This document shows positions 1-7,416 of a DNA stretch of 36,938 nucleotides, piece by piece. The stretch spans positions 1 through 36,938 of the forward strand of contig JAEZCC010000027.1 of the NCBI GenBank assembly GCA_023412715.1. Direction: 5' to 3'. Within the stretch, counting starts at the first letter, position 1. Each line of letters begins with the position of its first letter. Under the pieces are notes generated by a model. That model was not told the origin of the DNA, did not search any database, and saw nothing but the letters and a program-made list of their open reading frames with translations. This DNA comes from Bacillota bacterium (GTDB lineage: Bacteria > Bacillota > Clostridia > Oscillospirales > Acutalibacteraceae). The position numbers and the translations under genes were made by a program.

Positions 1-156
1 TGCTGTTCATGCAGGAATGGGCACTTCCTTTCGGCTGAACTGTGTGTGGTAACTCAATTCTAACCGATGCGCTCCATTCCTGTCTCTATTTTTTCCTTAA
101 CTGTCCAATATGTATTGTAGTCCTACATAATTTTTTCGGCTTTTTTTGCGAAAGAC
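1..156. other. Intergenic, no gene recognised
   Basis: This left-edge stretch holds no convincing reading frame on either strand and no RNA gene that I recognise. It is AT-rich compared with the rest of the window, with several T runs. It may be the 3' flank of a gene outside the window. The only readable signals in the first 311 bases are the promoter and hairpin listed separately. Confidence 0.4.
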
Positions 157-185
157 TTGAAAAGCCGGGGCGGAGCGGATATAAT
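157..185 (+). promoter_or_regulatory. Sigma-A promoter ahead of the leader of the Lrp/AsnC gene
   Basis: TTGAAA at 157-162 and a perfect TATAAT at 180-185 are separated by 17 bases. Transcription should start near 191-192. The first thing transcribed is the intrinsic terminator at 210-248, so most transcripts may end after about 60 bases unless the hairpin is bypassed. The next gene downstream is the Lrp/AsnC regulator at 312. Confidence 0.65.
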
Positions 186-209
186 AGGTTACAATAAATT
201 AATAAATGC

Positions 210-248
210 AAAGGGGCATGCCGATTACTTTATCGGCATGCCCTTTTT
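210..248 (+). terminator. Intrinsic terminator or attenuator in the leader
   Basis: The arm 210-225 pairs with 232-247 over 16 pairs (one G-U), with a six-base loop (226-231) and a T run at 244-248. It lies between a strong promoter (157-185) and the Lrp gene (312), so it works either as the terminator of a very short RNA or as an attenuator. A 14-codon frame, ATG 206-208 to TGA 248-250, spans the hairpin but has no ribosome binding site. Confidence 0.7.
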
Positions 249-311
249 GATTTCATTCTGTTTTTGCCGTGTCGGACAAAACAATGGAAATTATAACTGA
301 GGTGATAGACA

Positions 312-761
312 ATGGATAAAATCGACGCCACTCTGATTTCCGCATTGCAGGAAAACGCACGCGTTCCGATCAAGACGCTGACGAAGAAGGTGTTCCTTTC
401 TTCCCCCGCCATTTCCGCCCGCATTGAGAAGCTGGAAAAACAGGGGCTCATCAGCGGCTACCATGCGGCCATCAACCAATACCTGCTCGGGTACCACATC
501 AAGGCGTTCATCAACCTGCAGATGTCGCCGAACCAGAAGCCGGAGTTTTATCCTTTTATCCGCGCGTGCCCCAACGTGATTGAATGCAACTGCGTCACGG
601 GCAATTACTCCATGCTCATCAAGGTCGTTTACCACAGCACCATGGAGCTGGACGAATTCATCGGCCAGCTTCAGAAATTCGGCCCGACCGAGACGCAGAT
701 TGTCTTTTCCACCCCGGTGGAGCCGCGCGGCGTCAACGTGTTCGACAGCCTGAAGCCGTAG
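312..761 (+). CDS. Lrp/AsnC family transcriptional regulator
   Basis: A 149-residue protein of normal length for the Lrp/AsnC (feast/famine) family. The N-terminal helix-turn-helix covers about residues 1-60 (IDATLISALQENARVP, then LSSPAISARIEKLEKQGLI). The C-terminal half is a RAM/AsnC ligand-binding fold, with the segment VIECNCVTGNYSMLIKV matching its glycine-bearing effector loop. The start is supported by GAGGTGAT at 300-307, six bases before ATG. The family binds amino acids or related small molecules and controls metabolism genes; the effector here cannot be read. The gene is preceded by a promoter and a terminator-like leader and ends directly against the convergent UbiB gene, with no base between the stop codons. 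Confidence 0.9.
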   Translation: MDKIDATLISALQENARVPIKTLTKKVFLSSPAISARIEKLEKQGLISGYHAAINQYLLGYHIKAFINLQMSPNQKPEFYPFIRACPNVIECNCVTGNYSMLIKVVYHSTMELDEFIGQLQKFGPTETQIVFSTPVEPRGVNVFDSLKP

Positions 762-2360
762 TCACCGCCGCGGCCTTTTCCGGCGGAACATGCCCCAGAA
801 GAACCACGCGCCCAGCACGAAGGCGGCCGCGAAACCGGCCGCGCCCGCCCATGGGACGCCGAGGAAGGACTGCGGCAGGCGGTCCGACGCGCAGAGAATG
901 GCGGAGGCGATGAGCAGCCCGCCCTCCACGAGGCCGACCGCGATCCGCTCCGCCATTTTTTCCAGGCTGCGCAGCGGTTCTTCCGAGCCGGTAATCTCTA
1001 TGTTCGTTTTTGTCTGGCCCTTGATTCCCATTTTCAGAAGTTCCGACACCTGGGACGGAATGCCCGGCACGCGCCTGCCGGACTTGAAAACGGAAATCAG
1101 GGCCTTTTTGATTTCCGCGTCCAGGTCGAGATCCTCCAGGGCGCGCCCGGAAAGATGGTTCATGATAATCTGCAGGACGTTGATGTCCGGCGCGACGGTG
1201 CCGACCACGCCCTCGACCGTGACCAGCCCGCGCGCCAGCATGGCGATCCCCTGCGGGACGATGATCCGGTTCCGGTTGAGCACCGGCAGCAGGTCCGCGC
1301 GGAGCTTCAGCAGGTTCATGCTGCCGAGGTCCAGCATCTGGTAGCGGCTCAGCAGGGCGTCGAGGTCCGCGTAAAGGCGGGGGCGGTCGGGCGGCCGGTC
1401 CGGGTCGCAGAACATGCCGACAATGCTGCACAGGCTGTTCAGGTCCGAAGAGGCGACCGCGTTCATGGCCGCGCGCAGCACGGAGCGGTCGTAAGGGGAG
1501 AGCCGCCCCATCATGCCCATGTCGAGCCAGACGATCTTCCCGCCGAGCACCTTCAGGTTGCCGGGGTGCGGGTCGGCGTGGAAAAAACCGTCGCCGGCAA
1601 TCTGCTTCACGTAGTTTTCCGCCAGCTTCTGGCCGATCTCGTTCCGGTCGTAGCCCGCCTCTTCCAGCGCCGCGGTGTCGTCGATGGCAAGGCCGCCCAG
1701 GTACTCCATCACCAGCACGGAGGAGGAAGAAAGGCTGCGGAAGACCCGCGGGCTGACCACGTAAGCCACGCCCGCGTTGAGCCTGCGGAACTCCTCCGCC
1801 TGGTCGGCCTCCCGCAGGAAGTCCATCTCCTGCTGGGCGGTCGTCCACATCTCGCCGATGATCTGGCCGAAATCGATCGCGTTGCCCGTCCCGCCCACGA
1901 TTTTCAGCAGGCCGGAGACGCGCCGCAGCAGGACCACGTCCTGCTCCATGATCTCGCGGATGCCGGGCCTGCGGATCTTCACGACGACCGGCTCCCCGTT
2001 TTTCAGCTGCGCGTAGTGCGCCTGCGCGATGGAAGCCGAGCCGACGGGCTGCCGGTCGAAGCGGGAAAAGACTTCCCCCAGCGGCTTCTGAAGGCTTCTT
2101 TCGACTTCCGCGCGGGCCAGCGCGAACTCCATGGGGCGCACGTCGGCGCGCAGCCTGCGCAGCTCTTCGCAGTAGGGCAGGGGGAGCATGTCCGACCGCA
2201 TGGACAGGATCTGCCCGAATTTGATGAAGGTCGGGCCGAGATCCTCAAAGATCATCCGCAGCTTTTCGGGCGTGACGCCCTTGACAATCTGATGGCTGCG
2301 GAGGACCCTGACGATTTCCCTCAGACGCTCCCGCCCCGCCGCGGTTTCAGACGCCGGCAT
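762..2360 (-). CDS. ABC1/UbiB (AarF) family atypical kinase
   Basis: A 532-residue protein of the ABC1/AarF/UbiB protein-kinase-like family. It shows the diagnostic KxGQ motif (FIKFGQILSMRSDML, about residues 45-59), a nucleotide-lysine segment (VVVKIRRPGI), the catalytic DPHPGNL near residue 240, and a DFG-like VWLDMGMMG. The C-terminus carries two hydrophobic helices followed by a basic tail (RRKRPRR), so it is membrane-anchored. Family members have ATPase activity linked to lipid or quinone metabolism; in anaerobic Clostridia the role is unknown. Its start overlaps the end of the upstream phasin-like gene by 14 bases, so the two are co-transcribed and probably translationally coupled. Confidence 0.9.
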   Translation of the reverse strand: MPASETAAGRERLREIVRVLRSHQIVKGVTPEKLRMIFEDLGPTFIKFGQILSMRSDMLPLPYCEELRRLRADVRPMEFALARAEVERSLQKPLGEVFSRFDRQPVGSASIAQAHYAQLKNGEPVVVKIRRPGIREIMEQDVVLLRRVSGLLKIVGGTGNAIDFGQIIGEMWTTAQQEMDFLREADQAEEFRRLNAGVAYVVSPRVFRSLSSSSVLVMEYLGGLAIDDTAALEEAGYDRNEIGQKLAENYVKQIAGDGFFHADPHPGNLKVLGGKIVWLDMGMMGRLSPYDRSVLRAAMNAVASSDLNSLCSIVGMFCDPDRPPDRPRLYADLDALLSRYQMLDLGSMNLLKLRADLLPVLNRNRIIVPQGIAMLARGLVTVEGVVGTVAPDINVLQIIMNHLSGRALEDLDLDAEIKKALISVFKSGRRVPGIPSQVSELLKMGIKGQTKTNIEITGSEEPLRSLEKMAERIAVGLVEGGLLIASAILCASDRLPQSFLGVPWAGAAGFAAAFVLGAWFFWGMFRRKRPRR

Positions 2361-2694
2361 TTTCCTGCGGCTTGCTCTCCTCCCGGCGGTCCGCTTCCAT
2401 CCGGGCGATTTTTGCTTTCAGCTCTTCCAGTTCTTCCGGCGTCAGCCGGCTCGCGGCCTTGCTGATGTCGTCCACGGTCTCCGGGCCCGTGACGTTGATG
2501 CTGACGGTCTCTTTGACCTTGCGGGCCACGTTGTGCTTCAGTTCTTCGTTCAGGACCTTGCCCTGCTCCACGGTCAGCTCGCCTTTTTTCACGAATTCGT
2601 CGATCATCTGCTTCGCTTTCTCGGATGTGAGCGCGGCGGCTCCGATGCCCGCCAGAATGATTTTTTTCAGATCGTCGCCCAGATTGGCTGCCAT
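2347..2694 (-). CDS. Phasin-like coiled-coil protein
   Basis: A 115-residue protein beginning MAANLGDDLKKIILAG. The start at 2694 is chosen over an upstream in-frame ATG at 2772 because GGGAGG lies correctly spaced before it and the -10 box at 2735-2740 falls inside the longer version. The sequence has an alanine-rich N-terminal helix, a KGELTVEQGKVLNEEL segment, and a charged C-terminal coiled coil (LTPEELEELKAKIARMEAD). This matches the small phasin or PhaF-like proteins that sit next to UbiB/AarF genes in Firmicutes. No polyhydroxyalkanoate genes are nearby, so the name reflects fold, not function. A partner role with the UbiB protein is inferred from the 14-base overlap. Confidence 0.8.
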   Translation of the reverse strand: MAANLGDDLKKIILAGIGAAALTSEKAKQMIDEFVKKGELTVEQGKVLNEELKHNVARKVKETVSINVTGPETVDDISKAASRLTPEELEELKAKIARMEADRREESKPQENAGV

Positions 2695-2734
2695 TGCAAA
2701 AACCTCCCTGAAATATAATTTTGTCTCTGAGTCT

Positions 2735-2762
2735 ATTATACACAAATTGCGGCCGAAACCAA
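2735..2762 (-). promoter_or_regulatory. Probable promoter of the phasin-UbiB operon
   Basis: On the minus strand TATAAT (plus positions 2735-2740) lies 16 bases from a weak -35, TTGGTT (2757-2762). The -10 is perfect and the -35 poor. The expected start near 2728 gives a leader of about 34 bases before the phasin ATG. Confidence 0.5.
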
Positions 2763-2781
2763 TGTTCGGCACAAAATTTTA

Positions 2782-2835
2782 CAGGCTGCCGCGGACCCCT
2801 TTCCCACAGCGGAGAACGGGACCCGCGGCAGCCTG
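2782..2835 (-). terminator. Hairpin downstream of spoIIID
   Basis: A 13-base arm (2782-2794) pairs perfectly with 2823-2835 around a 28-base loop. On the minus strand it is followed by TAAAATTTTG, a weak U-rich tail. It sits 18 bases past the spoIIID stop, so it probably ends that transcript and insulates it from the phasin gene. The large loop makes it less than ideal. Confidence 0.5.
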
Positions 2836-2853
2836 CTGAAACCGGAGAAAGCT

Positions 2854-3105
2854 CTACCGCGCTTTTTTATATTTCAGTCTTGTGGCGATGCCGCCCCTGA
2901 TATGCCTCTGCGCCTTGTTGTAGTCCAGCACAGCCTTGACCTTTCGGTAGAGCTGCGGGTCGATCGCTTTCAGGCGCTGCGCGACGTCCTTATGCACGGT
3001 GCTCTTGCTGATGCCGAATTTTTTAGCGGCGGCCCGTACGGTCGTCCTGTTCTCGGATATGTACTCGCCAAGCTCTACGGCGCGTTCCTCGACAATGCCT
3101 TTCAC
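2854..3105 (-). CDS. spoIIID: Sporulation transcriptional regulator SpoIIID
   Basis: An 83-residue protein matching SpoIIID, the mother-cell DNA-binding regulator acting after SigE in sporulation. The helix-turn-helix is RTTVRAAAKKFGISKSTVH, followed by KDVAQRLKAIDPQLYRKV and the basic tail IRGGIATRLKYKKAR, which helps bind DNA in the family. A GTG start at 3105 is chosen: GGAGGG lies six bases upstream and the length then matches the family, whereas the open frame continues upstream without homology. The gene is monocistronic, flanked by a SigE-like promoter and a hairpin. It shows that the host is an endospore former, or descends from one. Confidence 0.95.
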   Translation of the reverse strand: MKGIVEERAVELGEYISENRTTVRAAAKKFGISKSTVHKDVAQRLKAIDPQLYRKVKAVLDYNKAQRHIRGGIATRLKYKKAR

Positions 3106-3135
3106 TGTTCCACCCTCCAAACCACTCCAGTTGCT

Positions 3136-3167
3136 AATAGGTATGCGGTAAGGGGGAAAAATAGTAC
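3136..3167 (-). promoter_or_regulatory. spoIIID: Possible SigE-type promoter of spoIIID
   Basis: On the minus strand CATACCTATT (3136-3145) resembles the SigE -10 (CATACAnT), and GTACTATTT (3159-3167) resembles the -35 with its central ATA-like core, separated by 13 bases. SigE transcription of spoIIID is known in Bacillus subtilis. The match is suggestive only. Confidence 0.4.
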
Positions 3168-3215
3168 AGGGAGTGGCTGGGCAGAAGGCGGAATGCTTAT
3201 CTTTGCGGCCGGCGC

Positions 3216-3611
3216 TTAAAAGTTCACGCCGCACTCCAGGATGACGTTGGCGTAAGAGGTGGTTTCGCCGGTGCGCACAATCGCCTTGGCGTGCTTCAGC
3301 AGCTTTTTGAGCTCTTCGTGGGGAATGTACCGGTGCGGCAGGCCCTTCAGCGTTTCGCACGTTTTGTCGTGCAGGTCGGGGCTTGCCGCTTTCATTTCTT
3401 CCGCAAGCAGGAACGATTCGACGACCAGCTCGCCGGAGACCGCTTTAAGCGTGTCAAGAAAAGAAGGGATGCCCCTTACGAGGGAAAGATCTATGACTTT
3501 TACGCCGTCCGGCAGCGGAAGCCCCGGGTCGGCGATCACAAAATATTCCGTATGGCCGGCTCCGGCGATTGCGGCGCATAGTTCCGGATTCAGAATTCCG
3601 TCTTTGGTCAT
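3216..3611 (-). CDS. rbsD: D-ribose pyranase RbsD
   Basis: A 131-residue protein that follows the RbsD pattern closely: GILNPELCAAIAGAGHTEYF with the catalytic His near residue 20, DPGLPLPDGVKVIDLSLVRG, the central GIPSFLDTL, and a C-terminal IVRTGETTSYANVILECGV. RbsD interconverts the pyranose and furanose forms of D-ribose, so that imported ribose becomes a substrate for ribokinase. The gene is transcribed away from the rbsR-rbsK-rbsA-rbsC-rbsB block rather than sitting inside it, but shares its control region with two related operator palindromes. This strongly supports ribose as the substrate of the neighbouring transporter. Confidence 0.93.
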   Translation of the reverse strand: MTKDGILNPELCAAIAGAGHTEYFVIADPGLPLPDGVKVIDLSLVRGIPSFLDTLKAVSGELVVESFLLAEEMKAASPDLHDKTCETLKGLPHRYIPHEELKKLLKHAKAIVRTGETTSYANVILECGVNF

Positions 3612-3656
3612 CTTGGGAAAGTCAGTCCTTTCAGCAGATATACTATCATTCTATGA

Positions 3657-3668
3657 TAAAACGTTTTA
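3657..3668. promoter_or_regulatory. LacI-type operator on the rbsD side
   Basis: TAAAACGTTTTA is a perfect 12-base palindrome with the central CG typical of LacI-family operators. It lies 45 bases upstream of the rbsD start and 16 bases downstream of the rbsD -10. A near copy, TAAAACGTATTA, lies at 3833-3844 on the rbsR side. Binding by the adjacent RbsR-like repressor is inferred. Confidence 0.65.
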
Positions 3669-3684
3669 ATTAACTTTAGTGACT

Positions 3685-3728
3685 ATTATATCGCGTCCGG
3701 CATTTGCGGTATATAGTCATTATGACTA
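3685..3728 (-). promoter_or_regulatory. Probable rbsD -10 region and an unassigned palindrome
   Basis: On the minus strand TATAAT lies at 3685-3690, with no good -35 at 16-18 bases, so the promoter may need an activator or be weak. Just upstream is a perfect 15-base palindrome, TAGTCAT-T-ATGACTA (3714-3728), which does not resemble the LacI operator and could bind another regulator. Half of it (TGACTA) recurs at 3680-3685. Confidence 0.4.
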
Positions 3729-3798
3729 ATGATGCTGCACGTGATTTGTCAATATAAATAAAAATCGGAGGGACAGGCAGGATTATTGCAAGAAGGTG

Positions 3799-3844
3799 TT
3801 GACAAACCCGTGAAAGGAGGTTATCCTCTAGGTAAAACGTATTA
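3799..3844 (+). promoter_or_regulatory. Promoter and operator of the rbsRKACB operon
   Basis: TTGACA (3799-3804), a 17-base spacer and TATCCT (3822-3827) form a strong sigma-A promoter. The LacI-type operator TAAAACGTATTA (3833-3844, one mismatch pair from a palindrome) covers the expected start site, so repressor binding would block initiation. The untranslated leader to rbsR is about 98 bases. Confidence 0.75.
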
Positions 3845-3931
3845 CTAAATTTTGTCCACAGCATCACATATTTCTTATGCAGAATGCAGCACCGCTTTCC
3901 GACCATTCCGCTCCGGAGATGATTTTTACAT

Positions 3932-5011
3932 ATGAGGGTAACCATCAAAGACATTGCAAAAAAGACCGGGCTTTCGGTTTCCACGGTCTCGCTCGTGCTG
4001 AACCGAAAAAGCGACCGGATTTCGGAGAAGACCATCCAGGCGGTCCTCAGAACGGCGCAGGAGATGCACTACCACCCGAACCGCATCGCCGTGGGGCTGA
4101 TTACGAAAAAGACCCAGACGCTCGGGCTTATCATCCCGGACATTGCGAACGCTTTTTTTGCCGAGATCGCCAAGGGCGCGGAGGCGGAGTGCCAGAAGCA
4201 GGGGTACAGCCTGATTCTGTGCAACACGAACGACAACCCGCAGAAAGACGTGGATTACGTGAACGTGCTGCTCGACAAGGGCGTTGACGGCATCCTGTTC
4301 ACCATGGCGGTCAGCTCGCAGGTGCGCAAGGATCTGCAGTGCTTTCACATTGTGCGGCAGGCGGAAAAACCGATGATTCTGGTGGACCGCGCGGTGCAGG
4401 ACGAGGGCGCCGAGCCCGCGGCCCCCTGCGTGAGTGTCGACAACGAGCTGGGCGGCTATCTTGCGACGAAGCACCTGCTTCAGTTCGGCCACAAGAAAAT
4501 CGGCTTTATTTCCGGGCCGATGGGCGAGCAGTCCTCCCAGAAACGTCTGTTCGGGTATATCAAGGCGCTGCAGGAATGCAGTGTAACGTTTGACCCGACC
4601 TTGATAAAAGTCGGGGATTACCACATGGAGACGGGCTACCGGCTTTCGGGGGAGCTGATTGCGCAGGGAGCGACCGCTGTTTTTGCGGGAAACGACATGA
4701 TGGCCTACGGCGTGTACAAACAGGCGAAAGAAAGGCACATCCCCATTCCGGGCGGCCTTTCGGTCGTGGGGTTCGACGACCTGGAGTTTTCGCAGTTCAT
4801 GGAGGTCCCGCTTACCAGCATGAAGCAGCCCGCCTACGAAATCGGCGAATGTGCCGTGCAGAAGATCATCGGTTGGATCGAGCACCCGGAGGAAAAACCG
4901 GAAAGCGTGCGCTTCCAGCCGGAACTGATGGCCCGCGACAGCTCGGGAGGCGTTCCGCGGAAGAATTCTTTATCGGGAGAGGGGATGGCGGAAAATGCCG
5001 AAAATTCTTAA
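3932..5011 (+). CDS. rbsR: LacI family repressor, RbsR-like
   Basis: A 359-residue LacI/GalR family repressor. The N-terminal helix-turn-helix (VTIKDIAKKTGLSVSTVSLVL, counted from residue 3) is followed by the hinge helix region (HYHPNRIAVGL) and a periplasmic-binding-protein-like effector domain (LGLIIPDIANAFFAEIAKG; later VVGFDDLEFSQFMEVPLTS). It is first in the ribose operon and is flanked by two operator palindromes, so autoregulation with release by ribose is the likely control. The start has only a distant GGAG (3915-3918) but is fixed by the family N-terminus. Its last 17 bases overlap rbsK. Confidence 0.9.
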   Translation: MRVTIKDIAKKTGLSVSTVSLVLNRKSDRISEKTIQAVLRTAQEMHYHPNRIAVGLITKKTQTLGLIIPDIANAFFAEIAKGAEAECQKQGYSLILCNTNDNPQKDVDYVNVLLDKGVDGILFTMAVSSQVRKDLQCFHIVRQAEKPMILVDRAVQDEGAEPAAPCVSVDNELGGYLATKHLLQFGHKKIGFISGPMGEQSSQKRLFGYIKALQECSVTFDPTLIKVGDYHMETGYRLSGELIAQGATAVFAGNDMMAYGVYKQAKERHIPIPGGLSVVGFDDLEFSQFMEVPLTSMKQPAYEIGECAVQKIIGWIEHPEEKPESVRFQPELMARDSSGGVPRKNSLSGEGMAENAENS

Positions 5012-5891
5012 TTTTGGCTCCATCAATATCGACAATGTTTTTCAGGTGGACGAGTTCGTCCGCCCGGGGGAAACCATCGAGGCGAAAAGCCTGGAGCTGT
5101 TCCCCGGCGGGAAGGGGCTGAACCAATCGGTGGCGCTTTCCCGGGCGGGGGCCGAGGTATACCATGCGGGCAAAATAGGGCCCGACGGGCAGTGGCTGCT
5201 AAACCTGATGAACGACGCCGGCGTACGGACCGAACTGGTGGGCAAAGGCGGCTCCGTCACAGGCAAGGCGATTATCCAGGTCAGCCGTTCGGGCCAGAAC
5301 TGCATCATCGTCTACCACGGGGCGAACGGAGAGATTACGAAAGAGGACATCAATGCCGCCCTGAAGCATTTCGGCCCGGGCGACGTGGTGCTGCTGCAGA
5401 ATGAAATCAACAATATTTTATACCTGATTGGTAAAACGTTTGAGCAGGGAATGAAAATCGTCTGGAACCCTTCGCCCCTCTCTCCGGAGATGAAGGATTA
5501 CCCTCTGGAGAAAATTTCCTGCTTCCTTCTGAACGAAATCGAGGGGTGCGGCCTGACCGGCGAGAAAGAACCGGAGAAAATAGCACAGGCGCTGCTCCGG
5601 CGGAACCCGGAGGCCAGAGTCGTGCTGACGCTCGGCAAAGGCGGCGTGTTCTACCGCGACGCGCGGCAGTGCCTGCGCCACGGCATCTACCGGGTGCCGG
5701 TCGTTGACACGACGGGCGCGGGGGACACGTTCACCGGCTTTTTCCTGGCGGGCGTGCTCAGGGGCCTGCCGCCGGAAGAGGCGCTGCGCCTCGCGTCGGT
5801 GGCCTCCTCCATCGCGGTTTCCCGCAAAGGCGCCGCGGCGGCGATCCCGACCTTAAAAGAAGTGGAACAGTCCGAACTGGTTTTACAGTGA
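4995..5891 (+). CDS. rbsK: Ribokinase (PfkB family)
   Basis: A 298-residue PfkB-family sugar kinase. The N-terminal glycine-rich sugar-binding segment (FPGGKGLNQSVALSRAGAEV, about residues 36-55) and the C-terminal anion-hole motif with its catalytic Asp (DTTGAGDTFTGFFLAG) are both intact. It phosphorylates D-ribose to ribose-5-phosphate with ATP in the cytoplasm. The start overlaps the rbsR frame by 17 bases, which implies translational coupling. Context with rbsD, rbsA, rbsC and rbsB makes ribose the expected substrate, though PfkB kinases for other sugars look alike. Confidence 0.92.
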   Translation: MPKILNFGSINIDNVFQVDEFVRPGETIEAKSLELFPGGKGLNQSVALSRAGAEVYHAGKIGPDGQWLLNLMNDAGVRTELVGKGGSVTGKAIIQVSRSGQNCIIVYHGANGEITKEDINAALKHFGPGDVVLLQNEINNILYLIGKTFEQGMKIVWNPSPLSPEMKDYPLEKISCFLLNEIEGCGLTGEKEPEKIAQALLRRNPEARVVLTLGKGGVFYRDARQCLRHGIYRVPVVDTTGAGDTFTGFFLAGVLRGLPPEEALRLASVASSIAVSRKGAAAAIPTLKEVEQSELVLQ

Positions 5892-5913
5892 CGAATGGAT
5901 TTGAGGTGATATC

Positions 5914-7416
5914 TTGCATATCAGCATGAAAGGCATCAACAAAAGCTTTGCCGGCAACCCGGTCCTCAAGAACGCGCAGTTCGAGCTTGCGGACGGAGAA
6001 ATCCATGCGCTGGTGGGTGAAAACGGGGCGGGCAAATCCACGCTGATGAAAATCCTGACCGGCGTTTATACACGGGACGGCGGCGAGGTCCTCGTGGACG
6101 GCCGCCCGGTGAATTTCACGCACCCGAAAGAGGCGGAGGCCGCGGGCATTGTCTTCATCTATCAGGAGATCAACGCGATGCCGGATCTTTCCGTGACGGA
6201 GAACATGTTCATCGGCAGGGAAATCCGGAAGCGGTTCGGCGTGATTGACAAGGTTAAAATGGAACAGCAGGCGGAAGAGGTCCTTCAGCGCCTCGGCGTC
6301 CGCATCCGCGTGAAAAAGCCGATGGGCGAGCTTTCCATCGGCCAGCAGCAGATGATAGAGGTCGCAAAGGCCCTGATGGTCGACGCCAAAGTCATCATTA
6401 TGGATGAACCGACCGCCGCCATGACGCTGGAAGAAACGCGGACCCTGTTCCGCATTCTGGGCGATTTGAAGAAAAAGGGCGTCTCGGTCATCTACATCTC
6501 CCACAGGATGGAAGAGATTTTTGAAATCTGCGACTGCGTCACGGTCCTGCGCGACGGGCAGTTCATCGGGACCCGGAGAATCGGCGAGACCGACATGAAC
6601 AGCCTGATCCGCATGATGATCGGGCGGGAGATCGGGGAACGCTTCCCGGCGAGGAACTGCACCGTCGGCGACACCGTCCTGGAGGTGGAGGATTTTACCC
6701 GGGCGGGCGCGTTCAGCGGGGTGTCCTTTTCCATACGGGCCGGCGAGGTCCTCGGCGTGTCGGGGCTGATGGGAGCCGGCAGGACGGAAATCATGCAGGC
6801 GATCTTCGGTTACCTGCCGCATGATTCCGGCAAAATCCGGGTGCTGGGCAAGGAAGTCGACATCCGTTCGCCCCGGCAGGCCAAAAAGCTGGGCATCGGC
6901 TTTATTACGGAGGATCGGAAGACCGAAGGGCTGATGCTCGAGGATTCCATCCAGAAAAACGTCGGCCTGCCGAACCTCTCGCAGATTTCCCGGCACGGCG
7001 TGCTGGACTCGAAAAAAGACGACGAAATGGTCCGGAACGCCATTCACGACCTCTCCATCCGCTGCTCCGGTCCGGCGGAGGCGTGCGAAAACCTCTCCGG
7101 CGGGAACCAGCAGAAGGTCGTCTTTGCAAAATGGATTTTCATCGACCCGAAGATCCTGATTCTGGACGAACCGACGCGCGGCGTCGACGTCGGCGCGAAG
7201 AAAGAAATCTACAGCATCATCAACCGCCTGGCCGAAAAGGGCGTCGCCGTCATCATGGTTTCCTCCGAGCTTCCGGAAATTCTTGGCATGAGCGACCGGG
7301 TCATGGTTGTCCACGAGGGAGAAGTCGCCGGGATCCTCGACAATCTCAACGGCGGCGGTCAAAAAGCTACGCAGGAAAATGTTATGATTCTGGCGACGGG
7401 AGGAAAACTTGAATGA
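5914..7416 (+). CDS. rbsA: Ribose ABC transporter ATP-binding protein
   Basis: A 500-residue double-domain ABC ATPase of the RbsA/MglA carbohydrate type. Domain 1 has Walker A GENGAGKST, signature LSIGQQQM and Walker B VIIMDEPTA. Domain 2 has the degenerate Walker A GLMGAGRTE usual for this family, signature LSGGNQQK and Walker B LILDEPTRGVDVG. A TTG start at 5914 is chosen because GAGGTG at 5903-5908 is well spaced for it and too far from the next ATG at 5926. It energises import through RbsC. The stop overlaps the rbsC start as ATGA. Confidence 0.93.
   Translation: MHISMKGINKSFAGNPVLKNAQFELADGEIHALVGENGAGKSTLMKILTGVYTRDGGEVLVDGRPVNFTHPKEAEAAGIVFIYQEINAMPDLSVTENMFIGREIRKRFGVIDKVKMEQQAEEVLQRLGVRIRVKKPMGELSIGQQQMIEVAKALMVDAKVIIMDEPTAAMTLEETRTLFRILGDLKKKGVSVIYISHRMEEIFEICDCVTVLRDGQFIGTRRIGETDMNSLIRMMIGREIGERFPARNCTVGDTVLEVEDFTRAGAFSGVSFSIRAGEVLGVSGLMGAGRTEIMQAIFGYLPHDSGKIRVLGKEVDIRSPRQAKKLGIGFITEDRKTEGLMLEDSIQKNVGLPNLSQISRHGVLDSKKDDEMVRNAIHDLSIRCSGPAEACENLSGGNQQKVVFAKWIFIDPKILILDEPTRGVDVGAKKEIYSIINRLAEKGVAVIMVSSELPEILGMSDRVMVVHEGEVAGILDNLNGGGQKATQENVMILATGGKLE

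Noticed and set aside
206..250. 14-codon leader peptide overlapping the hairpin before the Lrp gene
   Set aside because: No ribosome binding site and no repeated amino acid codon as expected of a classical attenuation peptide; noted only as part of the leader finding.
3676..4035. A 119-codon minus-strand frame across the rbsD/rbsR control region
   Set aside because: It overlaps the promoter, operator and start of rbsR, and shows no domain.
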